Shown in pieces: positions 17,504-26,083 of a DNA stretch of 64,000 nt. Origin of the DNA: an uncultured Eubacteriales bacterium (GTDB taxonomy: Bacteria; Bacillota; Clostridia; Oscillospirales; CAG-272); contig CAKSVM010000003.1 in the NCBI GenBank assembly GCA_934503195.1, forward strand, positions 1 to 64,000, given 5' to 3'. The notes below the pieces were generated by a model, which saw only the letters and a program-made list of their open reading frames with translations, was not told where the DNA came from and did not search any database. Each line of letters begins with the position of its first letter. Position 1 is the first letter of the stretch. Made by a program: the position numbers and the translations under genes.

Positions 17504-18592
17504 TCAAACCTCCGCAGTGAGATAGCCCTCACGATAAAGAAGTTCAGCAATTTCTACAGCTCCGCCAGCCGCTCCGCGCAGAGTGTTGTGTGAAAGGCCA
17601 ACAAATTTGTAGTCAAACAGCGAGTCCTCGCGGAGTCTTCCGAGCGAAATCGCCATTCCGCCCTCAAGATCGCGGTCAAGCCGGGTCTGCGGACGGTTGT
17701 CCTCCTCAAAATAGTGGATGAACTGCTTCGGAGCGTGCGGAAGTCCGAGTTCCTGCGGCTTGCCCGAATAATTCGCCCAAGCTTCGAGGATCTCATCTTT
17801 CGTCGGTTTTTCGGCGAAATCCACAAATACAGCCGCGGTGTGTCCGTCAGAAACCGGCACTCTGATGCACTGAGTCGTGATCAGCGGCGCGTCAGCCTTT
17901 ACAATTTCGCCGTTTTCAACGTGTCCCCAGATCTTCAGCGGCTCTTTTTCGGACTTTTCCTCCTCGCCGCCGATGTACGGGATGACGTTGTCGATCATTT
18001 CCGGCCACTCGCGGAAGGTCTTTCCGGCACCCGAAATTGCCTGATAGGTCGTCGCGACGACGCGGGTCGGCTTCCATTTGAGGAGCGGCGTCAGCGCGGG
18101 GACGTAGGACTGAATCGAGCAGTTTGGCTTGACGGCGACAAAGCCGCGCTTTGTGCCGAGCCGTTTACGCTGCGAATCGATGACCGCGAGGTGCGAATCG
18201 TTGATCTCGGGAATCACCATCGGGACGTCGGGCGTCCAGCGATTGGCCGAGTTGTTCGAAACGACCGGAATTTCGGCCTTCGCGTAAGCCTCTTCGAGAG
18301 CCTTGATTTCGTCTTTTTTCATGTCAACCGCACAAAAAACGAAGTCGACAAGCGGCTTGATTTCGTCTATTTTCGACGAATCCATGACGATCATGTCCCT
18401 GACCGACTCAGGCATCGGGGTCTGGAGCTTCCAGCGGCCGCCGAGAGCCTCCTCGTAAGTTTTCCCTGCCGAGCGCGGCGACGCGACGAGCGCGGTGATC
18501 TCAAAATAGGGGTGATCCTGAAGCAGGGTGATGAATCTCTGCCCGACCATACCGGTTGCGCCGACTATTCCGGCGCGGAGCTTGTTCTGCAT
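17504..18592 (-). CDS. asd: Aspartate-semialdehyde dehydrogenase (archaeal/fungal-type)
   Basis: NADPH-dependent reduction of aspartyl phosphate in the lysine, threonine, methionine and diaminopimelate pathway. 362 residues. The Rossmann motif is GIVGATGMVGQRF. The catalytic cysteine is in KPNCSIQ, and substrate-site blocks ISGAGKTF and CIRVPVSDGHTAAV follow. The length and the NCSIQ context fit the longer archaeal/fungal-like type. I chose the ATG at 18592, which has GGAGG 8 bp upstream; an earlier in-frame ATG would add ten residues. It has a consensus promoter and is followed 2 bp later by purD. Confidence 0.94.
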   Translation of the reverse strand: MQNKLRAGIVGATGMVGQRFITLLQDHPYFEITALVASPRSAGKTYEEALGGRWKLQTPMPESVRDMIVMDSSKIDEIKPLVDFVFCAVDMKKDEIKALEEAYAKAEIPVVSNNSANRWTPDVPMVIPEINDSHLAVIDSQRKRLGTKRGFVAVKPNCSIQSYVPALTPLLKWKPTRVVATTYQAISGAGKTFREWPEMIDNVIPYIGGEEEKSEKEPLKIWGHVENGEIVKADAPLITTQCIRVPVSDGHTAAVFVDFAEKPTKDEILEAWANYSGKPQELGLPHAPKQFIHYFEEDNRPQTRLDRDLEGGMAISLGRLREDSLFDYKFVGLSHNTLRGAAGGAVEIAELLYREGYLTAEV

Positions 18593-18625
18593 GATGGTAT
18601 CCTCCAGTAATTTTTTCATCATTAT

Positions 18626-18654
18626 ATTATAGCAGTTTTTTTGGCGGATGTCAA
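18626..18654 (-). promoter_or_regulatory. Promoter of asd-purD
   Basis: Minus strand TTGACA (18649-18654), 17-bp spacer, TATAAT (18626-18631). Confidence 0.82.
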
Positions 18655-18741
18655 CTGGTTTGATGTAAATATTTTGCTCGCGGAGGCGCAGTTTTTTGCG
18701 GTTTTACCGCGTTTTTTCGTACACATTTCCATAATTGTCCA

Positions 18742-18770
18742 TTGACATCGCGCCAAAAATGTGGTATACT
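18742..18770 (+). promoter_or_regulatory. Promoter of the first alpha/beta hydrolase
   Basis: TTGACA (18742-18747), 17-bp spacer, TATACT (18765-18770), 28 bp before the chosen ATG. Confidence 0.82.
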
Positions 18771-18797
18771 AAAAGAAAAAGCAATGGAGAACGTGAA

Positions 18798-19691
18798 ATG
18801 TCAGCACAAAAAACGATAGATCTTCAGGAACGCAATGTCAAAATCCGCTCACCTGAAAGCCCGCGCGCCGTTGTCCAGATCGCGCACGGAATGGAGGAGC
18901 ATCAGGATCGTTATAAAGTTTTCGTAGACTACCTATTAACAAAAAATCTCGCCGTCGTCACAGCTGATATGCGCGGACACGGAGCGAAAACACCCAAGGA
19001 GGACCTCGGCTGGTTCGCCGACCGCGATGGCTGGAAGCTGCTGATTGAGGATCAGCTGAAGATCCGCGAATATATCGCAAAGGAATTTCCCAGCCTTCCG
19101 GTCTACCTCGTCGCGCACTCGATGGGCAGCATAATCTCGCGCGTCGTTTTGCAGAAAAACTCGTCGCTTTACGACAAAGTCGTCCTCACCGGATACCCGA
19201 ATTATCAGGCCGCGGCGGGATTCGGCGTGTTTTTAGCAAATATCTGCCAGACTTTTGCGGGCTCGCGCGGACGTTCAAAGCTGCTGAACAAGCTCTCAAC
19301 CGGAGTCTTCAATCGCTCGATCGAGTCGCCCGAAACCGACTTCGACTGGATCAGCTACGACCGCGAAAACATAACGAAATTCGTCGAAGATCCGCTCTGC
19401 GGCTTCGGATTCACAGTCTCGGCGATGCGCGATCTCTTCACGCTGGTCGATTATATGCACGACACATCGAGATGTGAATATGTGAATTCTGAACTTCCGT
19501 TTCTCCTGCTCTCGGGCGAGGATGACCCGTGTACCGGTGGGGAAGCAGGTCGAAACGACTCAATCGAAACGCTGAAAATGTCAGGATTTGCTCAGATTTC
19601 GGTCAAAACCTACCCGAAAATGCGGCACGAAATTCTCAATGAAGCCGAGAAAAAAATTGTGTTTTCTGATATTTCAGATTTTTTCGCCTGA
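18798..19691 (+). CDS. Alpha/beta hydrolase, monoacylglycerol lipase-like
   Basis: Serine hydrolase of 297 residues in the Hydrolase_4 (lysophospholipase/monoglyceride lipase) group. The oxyanion region is VVQIAHGMEEH, and the nucleophile elbow AHSMGS is near residue 109. The acid residue is in LLSGEDDPC. The catalytic His is in MRHEILNE close to the C terminus. No signal peptide is visible, so it is probably cytoplasmic. The start at 18798 has GGAG at 8 bp and follows the promoter; an ATG at 18735 lies upstream of the promoter and cannot be used. Single-gene unit ended by a terminator. Confidence 0.9.
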   Translation: MSAQKTIDLQERNVKIRSPESPRAVVQIAHGMEEHQDRYKVFVDYLLTKNLAVVTADMRGHGAKTPKEDLGWFADRDGWKLLIEDQLKIREYIAKEFPSLPVYLVAHSMGSIISRVVLQKNSSLYDKVVLTGYPNYQAAAGFGVFLANICQTFAGSRGRSKLLNKLSTGVFNRSIESPETDFDWISYDRENITKFVEDPLCGFGFTVSAMRDLFTLVDYMHDTSRCEYVNSELPFLLLSGEDDPCTGGEAGRNDSIETLKMSGFAQISVKTYPKMRHEILNEAEKKIVFSDISDFFA

Positions 19692-19705
19692 AATAAACAG
19701 AATTC

Positions 19706-19748
19706 CCGCGCGGATACGCCCACCAAAAGGCCTCTTCGCGCGGTTTTT
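19706..19748 (+). terminator. Terminator after the first alpha/beta hydrolase
   Basis: CCGCGCG (19706-19712) pairs with CGCGCGG (19737-19743), followed by T5. The remaining ~160 bp up to the next promoter show no gene. Confidence 0.7.
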
Positions 19749-19885
19749 GTAATTTGCAAATATTCGCTTTGCGGATATAAGTAATTTCTATGAACTGCTC
19801 ATGAGAAATAATCGTCGTTTCATTCATTAGTTATTTTGCTGTCCGATTTCAAATCCATATCGCAAAAGATCGTCTGTTTTGCCCA

Positions 19886-19914
19886 TTGCATTTTCTCGTA
19901 CGACGTGATATAAT
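19886..19914 (+). promoter_or_regulatory. Promoter of the second alpha/beta hydrolase
   Basis: TTGCAT (19886-19891), 17-bp spacer, TATAAT (19909-19914). Confidence 0.78.
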
Positions 19915-19978
19915 AGTATCGGTTAGCAAGCGATAACTCGATATGAATAACCGTTCGATCGGTGAAAGGAGACGCAAA

Positions 19979-20749
19979 ATGAAAATCTATACTTTCGGTG
20001 ACAAAACAAATCCCGCGCTCATGCTCCTCCCCGGCACATGGTGCCACTGGCGGACTTTTTCAGGCATAATTCCGCTGCTCGAACGCGATTTTTACCTTTT
20101 ATGCGTGTCGTACGACGGCTTTGACGAGACTGAAAAAACCGAATTCCCCACGATGCTCGAAGAAACCTCTAAGATCGAAAACAGCATAAAGCGTCTCTGC
20201 GGCGGTCGAATTCGCGGTGCTTACGGCTGTTCGCTTGGCGGATCTTTCGTCGGATTGCTCATAGCAAGAAACAATATACATATAGATTTTGGTATTATCG
20301 GCAGTTCTGACCTTGATCAGTCGTCTCCTCTGGCGGCAAAGCTGTCGTCCGATCTGCTCGTACCGAAGATCTATCCGCTGGTTCACGACGGCAGACTGAA
20401 GTCAGAATCTCTGCAAAAAAAGCTCGACGAAAAGGCCGCGAAGTCGCCCGATTACGTCGGCGCGTTCCTGAAAATTTTCTCCGAGCCGCGTCCGTACGTA
20501 ACGCTCGCAAGTTGTAGAAATCAGTATTATTCCGACCTGATAACGCCGCTTCCCGACAAAATCGACACGCCGGATTCCGAGATTCATGTCTTCTACGCGC
20601 TTAAAATGGGCAAAAAATACCGCGCCCGCTACCAAAAGCATTTCGCACACCCGATCATTCACGAATTCGATCTTCAGCACGAAGAACTGCTCATTCACTA
20701 CCCTCAGAAATGGTGCGAAGAAGTGCGAAATATTCTTCTCAGTAAATAG
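19979..20749 (+). CDS. Alpha/beta hydrolase fold protein, unassigned substrate
   Basis: 256-residue hydrolase-like protein unrelated in detail to the previous one. The strand before the oxyanion hole reads LMLLPGTWCHWRTF, the nucleophile elbow is YGCSLGGSF (about residue 78) and a plausible catalytic His is in FDLQHEELLIHYP near the C terminus. No signal peptide. I chose the ATG at 19979 with GGAG about 7 bp upstream. The closest general description is an alpha/beta hydrolase of the short esterase type. The substrate cannot be deduced and there are no co-transcribed neighbours. Confidence 0.82.
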   Translation: MKIYTFGDKTNPALMLLPGTWCHWRTFSGIIPLLERDFYLLCVSYDGFDETEKTEFPTMLEETSKIENSIKRLCGGRIRGAYGCSLGGSFVGLLIARNNIHIDFGIIGSSDLDQSSPLAAKLSSDLLVPKIYPLVHDGRLKSESLQKKLDEKAAKSPDYVGAFLKIFSEPRPYVTLASCRNQYYSDLITPLPDKIDTPDSEIHVFYALKMGKKYRARYQKHFAHPIIHEFDLQHEELLIHYPQKWCEEVRNILLSK

Positions 20750-20783
20750 CATTTACCACGTGAAATTGCAATATGTAAACAGT

Positions 20784-20817
20784 AATTCCCCGACAGTTGC
20801 CCGCCGGGGAATTTTTT
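20784..20817. terminator. Terminator between alpha/beta hydrolase and rubrerythrin genes
   Basis: AATTCCCCG and CGGGGAATT are paired around a 12-nt loop and followed by T-rich sequence, between convergent genes. Confidence 0.8.
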
Positions 20818-20865
20818 GCCGATTTTCACCGATCTGTCAAATCGGTATTATTTTTGCGGATAATT

Positions 20866-21411
20866 TTAGTTAAAATATCTCTTGAGAAGTCCCTCAAATG
20901 CCTTGCCGTGACGTGCTTCGTCGCGTGCCATCTCGTGAACGGTGTCGTGGATAGCGTCAAGTCCGGCTTCCTTCGCGAGCTTTGCGAGGTCAACCTTGCC
21001 CTGAGTTGCGCCGTTTTCAGCCTCAACGCGCATTTCGAGGTTCTTCTTGGTCGAGTCGGTCACGACTTCGCCGAGCAGCTCAGCGAACTTCGCGGCGTGT
21101 TCAGCCTCTTCGTAAGCGGCCTTTTCCCAGTAATTGCCAATTTCCGGATAACCTTCGCGGAAAGCGACGCGCGCCATCGCGAGATACATGCCGACCTCGG
21201 TGCATTCGCCGTTGAAGTTCGCGCGGAGTCCGTCGATGATCTCCTGCGACGCGCCGTTCGCGACGCCGACGACGTGTTCAGCGGCCCAGAATTTCGCGGT
21301 CTCAGTCACCTTTTCGAACTTCGACGCGGGAGCCTTGCACTGCGGACATCTTTCGGGAGCCGCGTCCCCTTCGAATACGTAACCGCAGACCTTACAGATG
21401 AATTTTGCCAT
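20866..21411 (-). CDS. Rubrerythrin, reversed type with N-terminal rubredoxin domain
   Basis: Peroxide-reducing non-haem iron protein, 181 residues. The rubredoxin module comes first, with iron cysteines C6, C9, C22 and C25 (CKVC and CPQC). The ferritin-like diiron domain follows, with [20 protein letters not shown] and DEARHG supplying the Glu/His ligands. Ordinary rubrerythrin has the opposite domain order; this order is the clostridial 'reverse' form that uses NADH-derived electrons against hydrogen peroxide. The ATG at 21411 has AGGAGG at 8 bp. It lies 13 bp downstream of an Rrf2 regulator, almost certainly in one operon. Confidence 0.94.
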   Translation of the reverse strand: MAKFICKVCGYVFEGDAAPERCPQCKAPASKFEKVTETAKFWAAEHVVGVANGASQEIIDGLRANFNGECTEVGMYLAMARVAFREGYPEIGNYWEKAAYEEAEHAAKFAELLGEVVTDSTKKNLEMRVEAENGATQGKVDLAKLAKEAGLDAIHDTVHEMARDEARHGKAFEGLLKRYFN

Positions 21412-21424
21412 GATTTTCTTCCTC

Positions 21425-21862
21425 CTAAATTTTTCCAAGAATGACGTCGATTCCGATTTCGTCATCAATCGCGTCAGCGATCGTGATTCTGTCGAATTTT
21501 TCAGCCATTTCTTTGTTTACTTTTTCAAAAATAAGATGAAATGTGCAACATTTTTTGTCAAAGTTTCGCAAACATCTGTACCCATCGTTAAGGCACCGCG
21601 AAATCTCAAGCGGTCCGTCGATCGTTTCGATCACCTGCCGCATCGTAAGCTCACGCGGATCCGCCGCCAGCAGATACCCGCCCATCGCCCCTTTTTTCGA
21701 GGCCACTGTCCCGCGAAGCACCAGCTTCCGCAGAATTTTGACCGTGAATCTTTCAGGGACACAGGCCAGCTCCGAAACTTTTTTCGCGTCGAGCGTTTCA
21801 TCAGCCTTCGCGAGGATCCAGACGATCCGCAGCGCGTAGTCGGCTTCCTGTGTGAGTCTCAA
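21425..21862 (-). CDS. Rrf2-family regulator with candidate Fe-S cysteines
   Basis: Winged-helix regulator of 145 residues from a TTG start at 21862, chosen because GGAG lies 8 bp upstream and the protein then begins [12 protein letters not shown], the normal Rrf2 start; a GTG at 21871 sits on top of the ribosome binding site. The HTH includes [18 protein letters not shown] and the wing KKGAMGGY. Cysteines at 90, 97, 105 and 106 match the region that holds the cluster in IscR and NsrR. Co-transcription with rubrerythrin suggests redox or iron sensing. Possible operator at 21881-21893. Confidence 0.92.
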   Translation of the reverse strand: MRLTQEADYALRIVWILAKADETLDAKKVSELACVPERFTVKILRKLVLRGTVASKKGAMGGYLLAADPRELTMRQVIETIDGPLEISRCLNDGYRCLRNFDKKCCTFHLIFEKVNKEMAEKFDRITIADAIDDEIGIDVILGKI

Positions 21863-21880
21863 TCTTGCCACTCCAATCTA

Positions 21881-21893
21881 TACCTTTTTGGTA
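21881..21893. promoter_or_regulatory. Inverted repeat TACC-N5-GGTA, candidate Rrf2 operator
   Basis: A perfect inverted repeat located between the -10 box and the Rrf2 start, where a repressor would block transcription. Its assignment to the adjacent regulator is an inference. Confidence 0.55.
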
Positions 21894-21900
21894 CACTTAA

Positions 21901-21929
21901 ATTATACACCATTCGCGCCGATTTGTCAA
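21901..21929 (-). promoter_or_regulatory. Promoter of the rrf2-rubrerythrin operon
   Basis: Minus strand TTGACA (21924-21929), 17-bp spacer, TATAAT (21901-21906). Confidence 0.83.
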
Positions 21930-21971
21930 GAGCTTTTTCAAAGATTTTTGTAAATAATGAGTGAACTGAAT

Positions 21972-22001
21972 AAGGCCGGTTTGTAAAATCAGACCGGCCT
22001 T
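21972..22001 (-). terminator. Terminator of the 22007 lipoprotein gene
   Basis: AAGGCCGGT and ACCGGCCTT are paired around a 12-nt loop just after the stop. Confidence 0.75.
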
Positions 22002-22006
22002 CGCGT

Positions 22007-23473
22007 TTATTTTGCTGTCAGGAAGTCAACGACACTCTCATAATAAGCCGTCATCGCGCTGAGCTGCCCCTGAATTCCGGACGCGATCGTGTTTTCGTCC
22101 TTGATCAGAGCCGGCAGCTGCATGACCCAGCCTTTGAATCCGTCGTAGAGGTAATCGAACGCGATGACTCGCGAATCGAAGATCTCGCGCATGATCCGGA
22201 TCGACTCCTCGTCGCGCGTGCCTTTCTGCTCGATCGCCACGCCGATGTAAACAGGAGTTACATTATAATAGTAATCCGCGCTCATCGCCTCGACCAGCGC
22301 GCCGACCATATCGGCGTTCCGGACGGTCTTCGGGATCAGCATGACCGACGCGCCGCCGTCAACCATCGTGTAGTACTCGGTCTGGTCGGCGTCGTATTTC
22401 GGCAGCGGGAGGACGCCGAACTCATCCGAAAGATTTCTCATGTTGAAATCCGGGCTGACGAGATCGTTCGCCTGCATCGCCTCGAAAATGACCTTTCCGT
22501 TTGTAAAACGCTCCATGCGATACTTGCGCTTCGACTCCGCGGGCTGAAGCGCGCCGTCGCTCGAAACGAAAAGTTTGGATAGTTTCGATAAAATATCAAT
22601 CGTTTTCTCGGAATTTATGTAGGTGTTGACCTTAAGATCCTTGTCGACCTCGACGATTTTGCCGTCCATTCCGGCCACAAATGACGCGAGCATACAAGCG
22701 TCGGTGCTGCCGTAGATGCCGTAAAAATCGTTGTCGTCGCGGTTCCCGTCGCCGTTGAGGTCGCGATAGACGTCCGAAGACAGCTTGTAGAGCTGGTCAA
22801 TCGTCCAAGTTCCGTCTTCTACCATTTTGTAGAGGTCGGGAAAATCGGCAATTTCGCCGGCTTTGGTTTTGTTGTAAACAATCATCCACGTCTGTTTATG
22901 ATATGTCATTGACAGCTCGCTTTCAATCATGTAAAGCTTGTCGCCGACCGTCGCGTCGTTGATCGACTTGACGTACCACGGATTTTCAAAGTTTACGTAC
23001 GGAACTTCTTGCCAATCCATATAAATTCCCTGCTGCGCGTCCGAGCCGGATTTGAACATTTGACCAAAAACGAGGTCATATTCGTCGCTGTCGCTCATGA
23101 CCGCCTTCATGACAGCCTTCGAAAGCTCGCCGTACACAATCAGCGTCGTAGGTACGATTTTGACATCAAATCTGTCCTCAGCCTTGCGCGCGCTGTCCCA
23201 GACCGCGTCGTTCACGACGTCGCCGTCGCTCTCCTCAAGTCCGAGCGGATTTATGTTCGAGTTCTGTTCGATCGTCCGGAACTCTTGACCGTCAAACTTT
23301 ACATCCGGAACCTTGTCGGTCAGCTTTTCAGTGCTTGTTTCTGTGGTTTCTGACGTATTTTCGACCTGATTTGTCGTTTCTGTTGGCAATTCTGCCGTAT
23401 CGCCGCACGACACCGCCGAAAACGCCATCAGCAGAGCCAGCATGAACGCGGCTTTCCTTGAAATATTTCGCAT
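22007..23473 (-). CDS. Solute-binding-like lipoprotein 1 (orphan, with calcium loop)
   Basis: Secreted lipoprotein of 488 residues. The lipobox is AVSC with Cys23, followed by a Thr/Glu-rich linker to about residue 55 and a domain resembling extracellular solute-binding protein family 1. Landmarks shared with five paralogs in the window are GDVVNDA (84-90), NFENPWY (161-167), a D-x-N-x-D-G-x5-D calcium loop at 238-249 and FGVLPLPKYD. The likely role is binding an oligosaccharide or similar ligand at the cell surface, either for transport or as a sensor. No permease genes are near. It is divergent from an AraC regulator, with face-to-face promoters. Confidence 0.85.
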   Translation of the reverse strand: MRNISRKAAFMLALLMAFSAVSCGDTAELPTETTNQVENTSETTETSTEKLTDKVPDVKFDGQEFRTIEQNSNINPLGLEESDGDVVNDAVWDSARKAEDRFDVKIVPTTLIVYGELSKAVMKAVMSDSDEYDLVFGQMFKSGSDAQQGIYMDWQEVPYVNFENPWYVKSINDATVGDKLYMIESELSMTYHKQTWMIVYNKTKAGEIADFPDLYKMVEDGTWTIDQLYKLSSDVYRDLNGDGNRDDNDFYGIYGSTDACMLASFVAGMDGKIVEVDKDLKVNTYINSEKTIDILSKLSKLFVSSDGALQPAESKRKYRMERFTNGKVIFEAMQANDLVSPDFNMRNLSDEFGVLPLPKYDADQTEYYTMVDGGASVMLIPKTVRNADMVGALVEAMSADYYYNVTPVYIGVAIEQKGTRDEESIRIMREIFDSRVIAFDYLYDGFKGWVMQLPALIKDENTIASGIQGQLSAMTAYYESVVDFLTAK

Positions 23474-23513
23474 ATAACTTCCTCCCCGGCACTACAGCCG
23501 TTTTTATGATTCA

Positions 23514-23542
23514 ATTATATCATACAGAATGCCATTTGTCTA
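23514..23542 (-). promoter_or_regulatory. Promoter of lipoprotein 1
   Basis: Minus strand TAGACA (23537-23542), 17-bp spacer, TATAAT (23514-23519). Confidence 0.7.
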
Positions 23543-23594
23543 TCAGATATGTGTCGTTTTTCGCCAAATATGTTGATTTTGTGATCTGGTACGC

Positions 23595-23623
23595 TTGACT
23601 TTCGGAGCATTTTGTGATATAAT
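23595..23623 (+). promoter_or_regulatory. Promoter of the AraC regulator at 23655
   Basis: TTGACT (23595-23600), 17-bp spacer, TATAAT (23618-23623). Only about 50 bp separate the -35 boxes of the two divergent promoters. Confidence 0.8.
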
Positions 23624-23654
23624 AAATGTGAAATATTTCTAAACGGAGGACAAA

Positions 23655-24509
23655 ATGCTCTTCAGACACTTAATAACGCCGGATCTTTCTATTGAATACG
23701 CGAACTCTTTCGAGGCCTGCGGCGCACCGAATCACTATCCGCATACGCATAATTTCTGCGAATTGTACATATTTATCACCGGAAAATGCAGCTATATGGT
23801 GGAAAGCGGCATATTCGATCTGGTTCCCGGCACTGTTATTTTCACCCGACCGGGCGAGCTTCACAGCGTAAAAATACTCGAATCATGCTCCTATTCGCGC
23901 ATATTTTACCAGTTCCGCCCCGACTTTCTGAAGCTTCCGAAAATGAAATTCCTGCGTTGTTTCTACAATCGTCCATTCGGAGAAAAGAACGCGCTTGTGC
24001 TTTCAAAGGAGCAGACCGAGCAGTATATTTCACGTGTAGAGCAGACAAAAAACCGCTTCGAATCGCATTGCATCGACGCGAGTTCCTACGCACTGGCGGA
24101 TTTTTTGTGCAATCTGTCTCTTATTAACGAATCTTTTGATAAAATTTCGGCAATTGATCTGCCAGATCGGTGCAGTCAGATTGTCAGCAACGCGCTTTCG
24201 TATATTAACTCTCATCTTGTAGAGATCAAGACGACCGACGATGTCGCGCAGGCCCTTTTCGTTTCGCGGGAGTATCTTTCGCGCCGGTTCACGAAGGAAA
24301 TGGGCCTAACGCTGAACCGTTACATCGCGAAAAAACGCGTCGCGGCCGCACAATCGCTTCTGGTTTCAGGCGCGAGCGCGACCGACGCGGCTCTTCAAAG
24401 CGGATTTGAAAATTATTCTTATTTTATTCAGATTTTTAAGCGTGAAACCGAGCTGACGCCGCAGGAATGGAAACGATTACCACAAGCACAGGTCACATAT
24501 TTGATATAA
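23655..24509 (+). CDS. AraC-family transcriptional regulator, cupin type
   Basis: 284 residues. The N-terminal half is a cupin-like sensing domain (PHTHNFCELYIFITG, VPGTVIFTRPGELHSV). The C-terminal ~100 residues hold two HTH motifs: TTDDVAQALFVSREYLSRRFTKE and ATDAALQSGFENYSYFIQIFKRE, ending LTPQEW. Regulators of this build usually respond to sugars and activate nearby transport or glycosidase genes. It is divergent from lipoprotein 1, its most likely target, and is followed by a terminator shared with lipoprotein 2. Confidence 0.92.
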   Translation: MLFRHLITPDLSIEYANSFEACGAPNHYPHTHNFCELYIFITGKCSYMVESGIFDLVPGTVIFTRPGELHSVKILESCSYSRIFYQFRPDFLKLPKMKFLRCFYNRPFGEKNALVLSKEQTEQYISRVEQTKNRFESHCIDASSYALADFLCNLSLINESFDKISAIDLPDRCSQIVSNALSYINSHLVEIKTTDDVAQALFVSREYLSRRFTKEMGLTLNRYIAKKRVAAAQSLLVSGASATDAALQSGFENYSYFIQIFKRETELTPQEWKRLPQAQVTYLI

Positions 24510-24565
24510 TGTCACATTTCATGTTACAATTAACCCAGCGTAATATTTTTCCTCACATAGACTCG

Positions 24566-24598
24566 AAAAAAAAGCCCCGCTTTTGCGGAGCTTTTTTT
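24566..24598. terminator. Bidirectional terminator between araC and lipoprotein 2
   Basis: A7-GCCCCGC-TTTT-GCGGAGC-T7: one bulged pair in the stem, with strong A and T tracts on the two sides. Confidence 0.83.
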
Positions 24599-24613
24599 GA
24601 GAATATTTTACAT

Positions 24614-26065
24614 TCAGTTCAACTTTCCAACAAACTCTTCAGCCGCGGCCTTCGCGGAATCGCTCAGAGATGCAATCAGCGACGCCATCGAACCGCTTTC
24701 GCCCCTCGCCGCCGCATCATTCAACGACGAATAGAGCTTTCCGAAGTCGTAAATGTAGCCGACGTCATAAATTACGTTTTCGCGCGCGAGGCTGATCATC
24801 TCGAACGACTCAGGGTCGCGCGTGTATTTCGACTCAAGGCAGATGTTGTAGTAGGCGTTGTTGATGTCGCCACTGGCCTCGGCGAGAGCTTCGAGGACAA
24901 ATCCCGTCTCGTCGAGGTGCGAATTCGTCGCCGGAACCGCGATCGCCTCGAATGTTTTGTACAATGTAGAGTAGTAATTTTCCTGCGATTCATCGAGCTT
25001 TGGCATCGGAAGCATACCGAAATCGGCCGTGACGTCGCGATAAAGCCGACGGAGCTGCGAAAGAATCAGATTCTGGAAAAGTACCTGCTTGTTCGACACA
25101 AGTCCAGTAATTACGCTGACTTGATCCGCGCCGTACTGAATCCATTCAAGACTGTAGCGCGACTGATCGAGAAGCTCTCCGAGTATGTCAAAAACGTAGT
25201 ATGCTTTGGTCAGATCCGAGTTCATAATCGGCACGTCATTTTTGTCCTTCGTGAAGATTTGCTGGCCGACCGCGAGCATATGCGGCGCAAGACAGTTGTT
25301 CGAAGCCCAAAGGAATCCGACCGTGTCGTCCTTCGTGATCTTTCCGTCGCCGTCAAGATCATTCGCCACCTGCTTCACGTACTTTCGAAGCAAATCATAC
25401 GTCCATCGGCCTTCTTCTACGGCTGTATACAGGTTTTCGATGCCTAAATCGGCCGCGAAATCGCTGTTATAGAGCATCATCAGCAGCACATCGTCGTCAG
25501 AAACCATGATGTCGCCGACCGCGAAATAGTTTTTACCGCCAAGTGACGTCGCCGAATTGAAGTTCTGATCCCAATAATTTTTCGAAAGATTGAGATTTCC
25601 AAGCGTGTTCAGATCGGCAAAAATCTCGGTTCCGACCTTTTCCGCCGCCCGGTCATAGTACGGAAGAGCGATGTCATACTCGTCGTCACCGGCCGTAACC
25701 GACTTCTCAACCGCCGCTAGAACGTCGGTTACATAGAGCTTTTCTATGTTAAATTCATACTTAGCAAACAGTCGAACATTACGGTTATAGAACGCATCGT
25801 TCAGCACATCTCCGTCAGCCTCGTCGGGCGCAATCGTGTCCATCGAGGTCGTGACACCGCCTGGATCGCGGTGGAGAACACGTAGCGTGAATCCGTCGAG
25901 CTTCTTGTCGGGGAGGTCGGATTTGTCGCGGCCCGACGTTGTTTCGGTCGATTCGACCGGATCCGTTGACGCCGGAGTCGTCTCATCCGGCGCGGAATTT
26001 TCTCCTCCGCACGAAACCGCGAGCATCGAAATAAGGAGCAAAATCGCTGAAAATCTCTTTTTCAT
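24614..26065 (-). CDS. Solute-binding-like lipoprotein 2 (orphan, with calcium loop)
   Basis: 483 residues. The lipobox is AVSC with Cys19, followed by a Ser/Thr/Asp-rich linker. The family landmarks are GDVLNDAFYNRN (85-96), AGDDEYDIA (125-133) and a calcium loop D-L-D-G-D-G-K-I-T-K-D-D at 236-247. FGMLPMPKLD occurs later. It begins 18 bp after the GH42-like glycosidase stop, so the two probably form an operon, which suggests that the ligand is a glycan degradation product handled by that enzyme. No permease partner is visible. Confidence 0.86.
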   Translation of the reverse strand: MKKRFSAILLLISMLAVSCGGENSAPDETTPASTDPVESTETTSGRDKSDLPDKKLDGFTLRVLHRDPGGVTTSMDTIAPDEADGDVLNDAFYNRNVRLFAKYEFNIEKLYVTDVLAAVEKSVTAGDDEYDIALPYYDRAAEKVGTEIFADLNTLGNLNLSKNYWDQNFNSATSLGGKNYFAVGDIMVSDDDVLLMMLYNSDFAADLGIENLYTAVEEGRWTYDLLRKYVKQVANDLDGDGKITKDDTVGFLWASNNCLAPHMLAVGQQIFTKDKNDVPIMNSDLTKAYYVFDILGELLDQSRYSLEWIQYGADQVSVITGLVSNKQVLFQNLILSQLRRLYRDVTADFGMLPMPKLDESQENYYSTLYKTFEAIAVPATNSHLDETGFVLEALAEASGDINNAYYNICLESKYTRDPESFEMISLARENVIYDVGYIYDFGKLYSSLNDAAARGESGSMASLIASLSDSAKAAAEEFVGKLN

Positions 26066-26083
26066 GTTTAATTCCTTCCTTAA

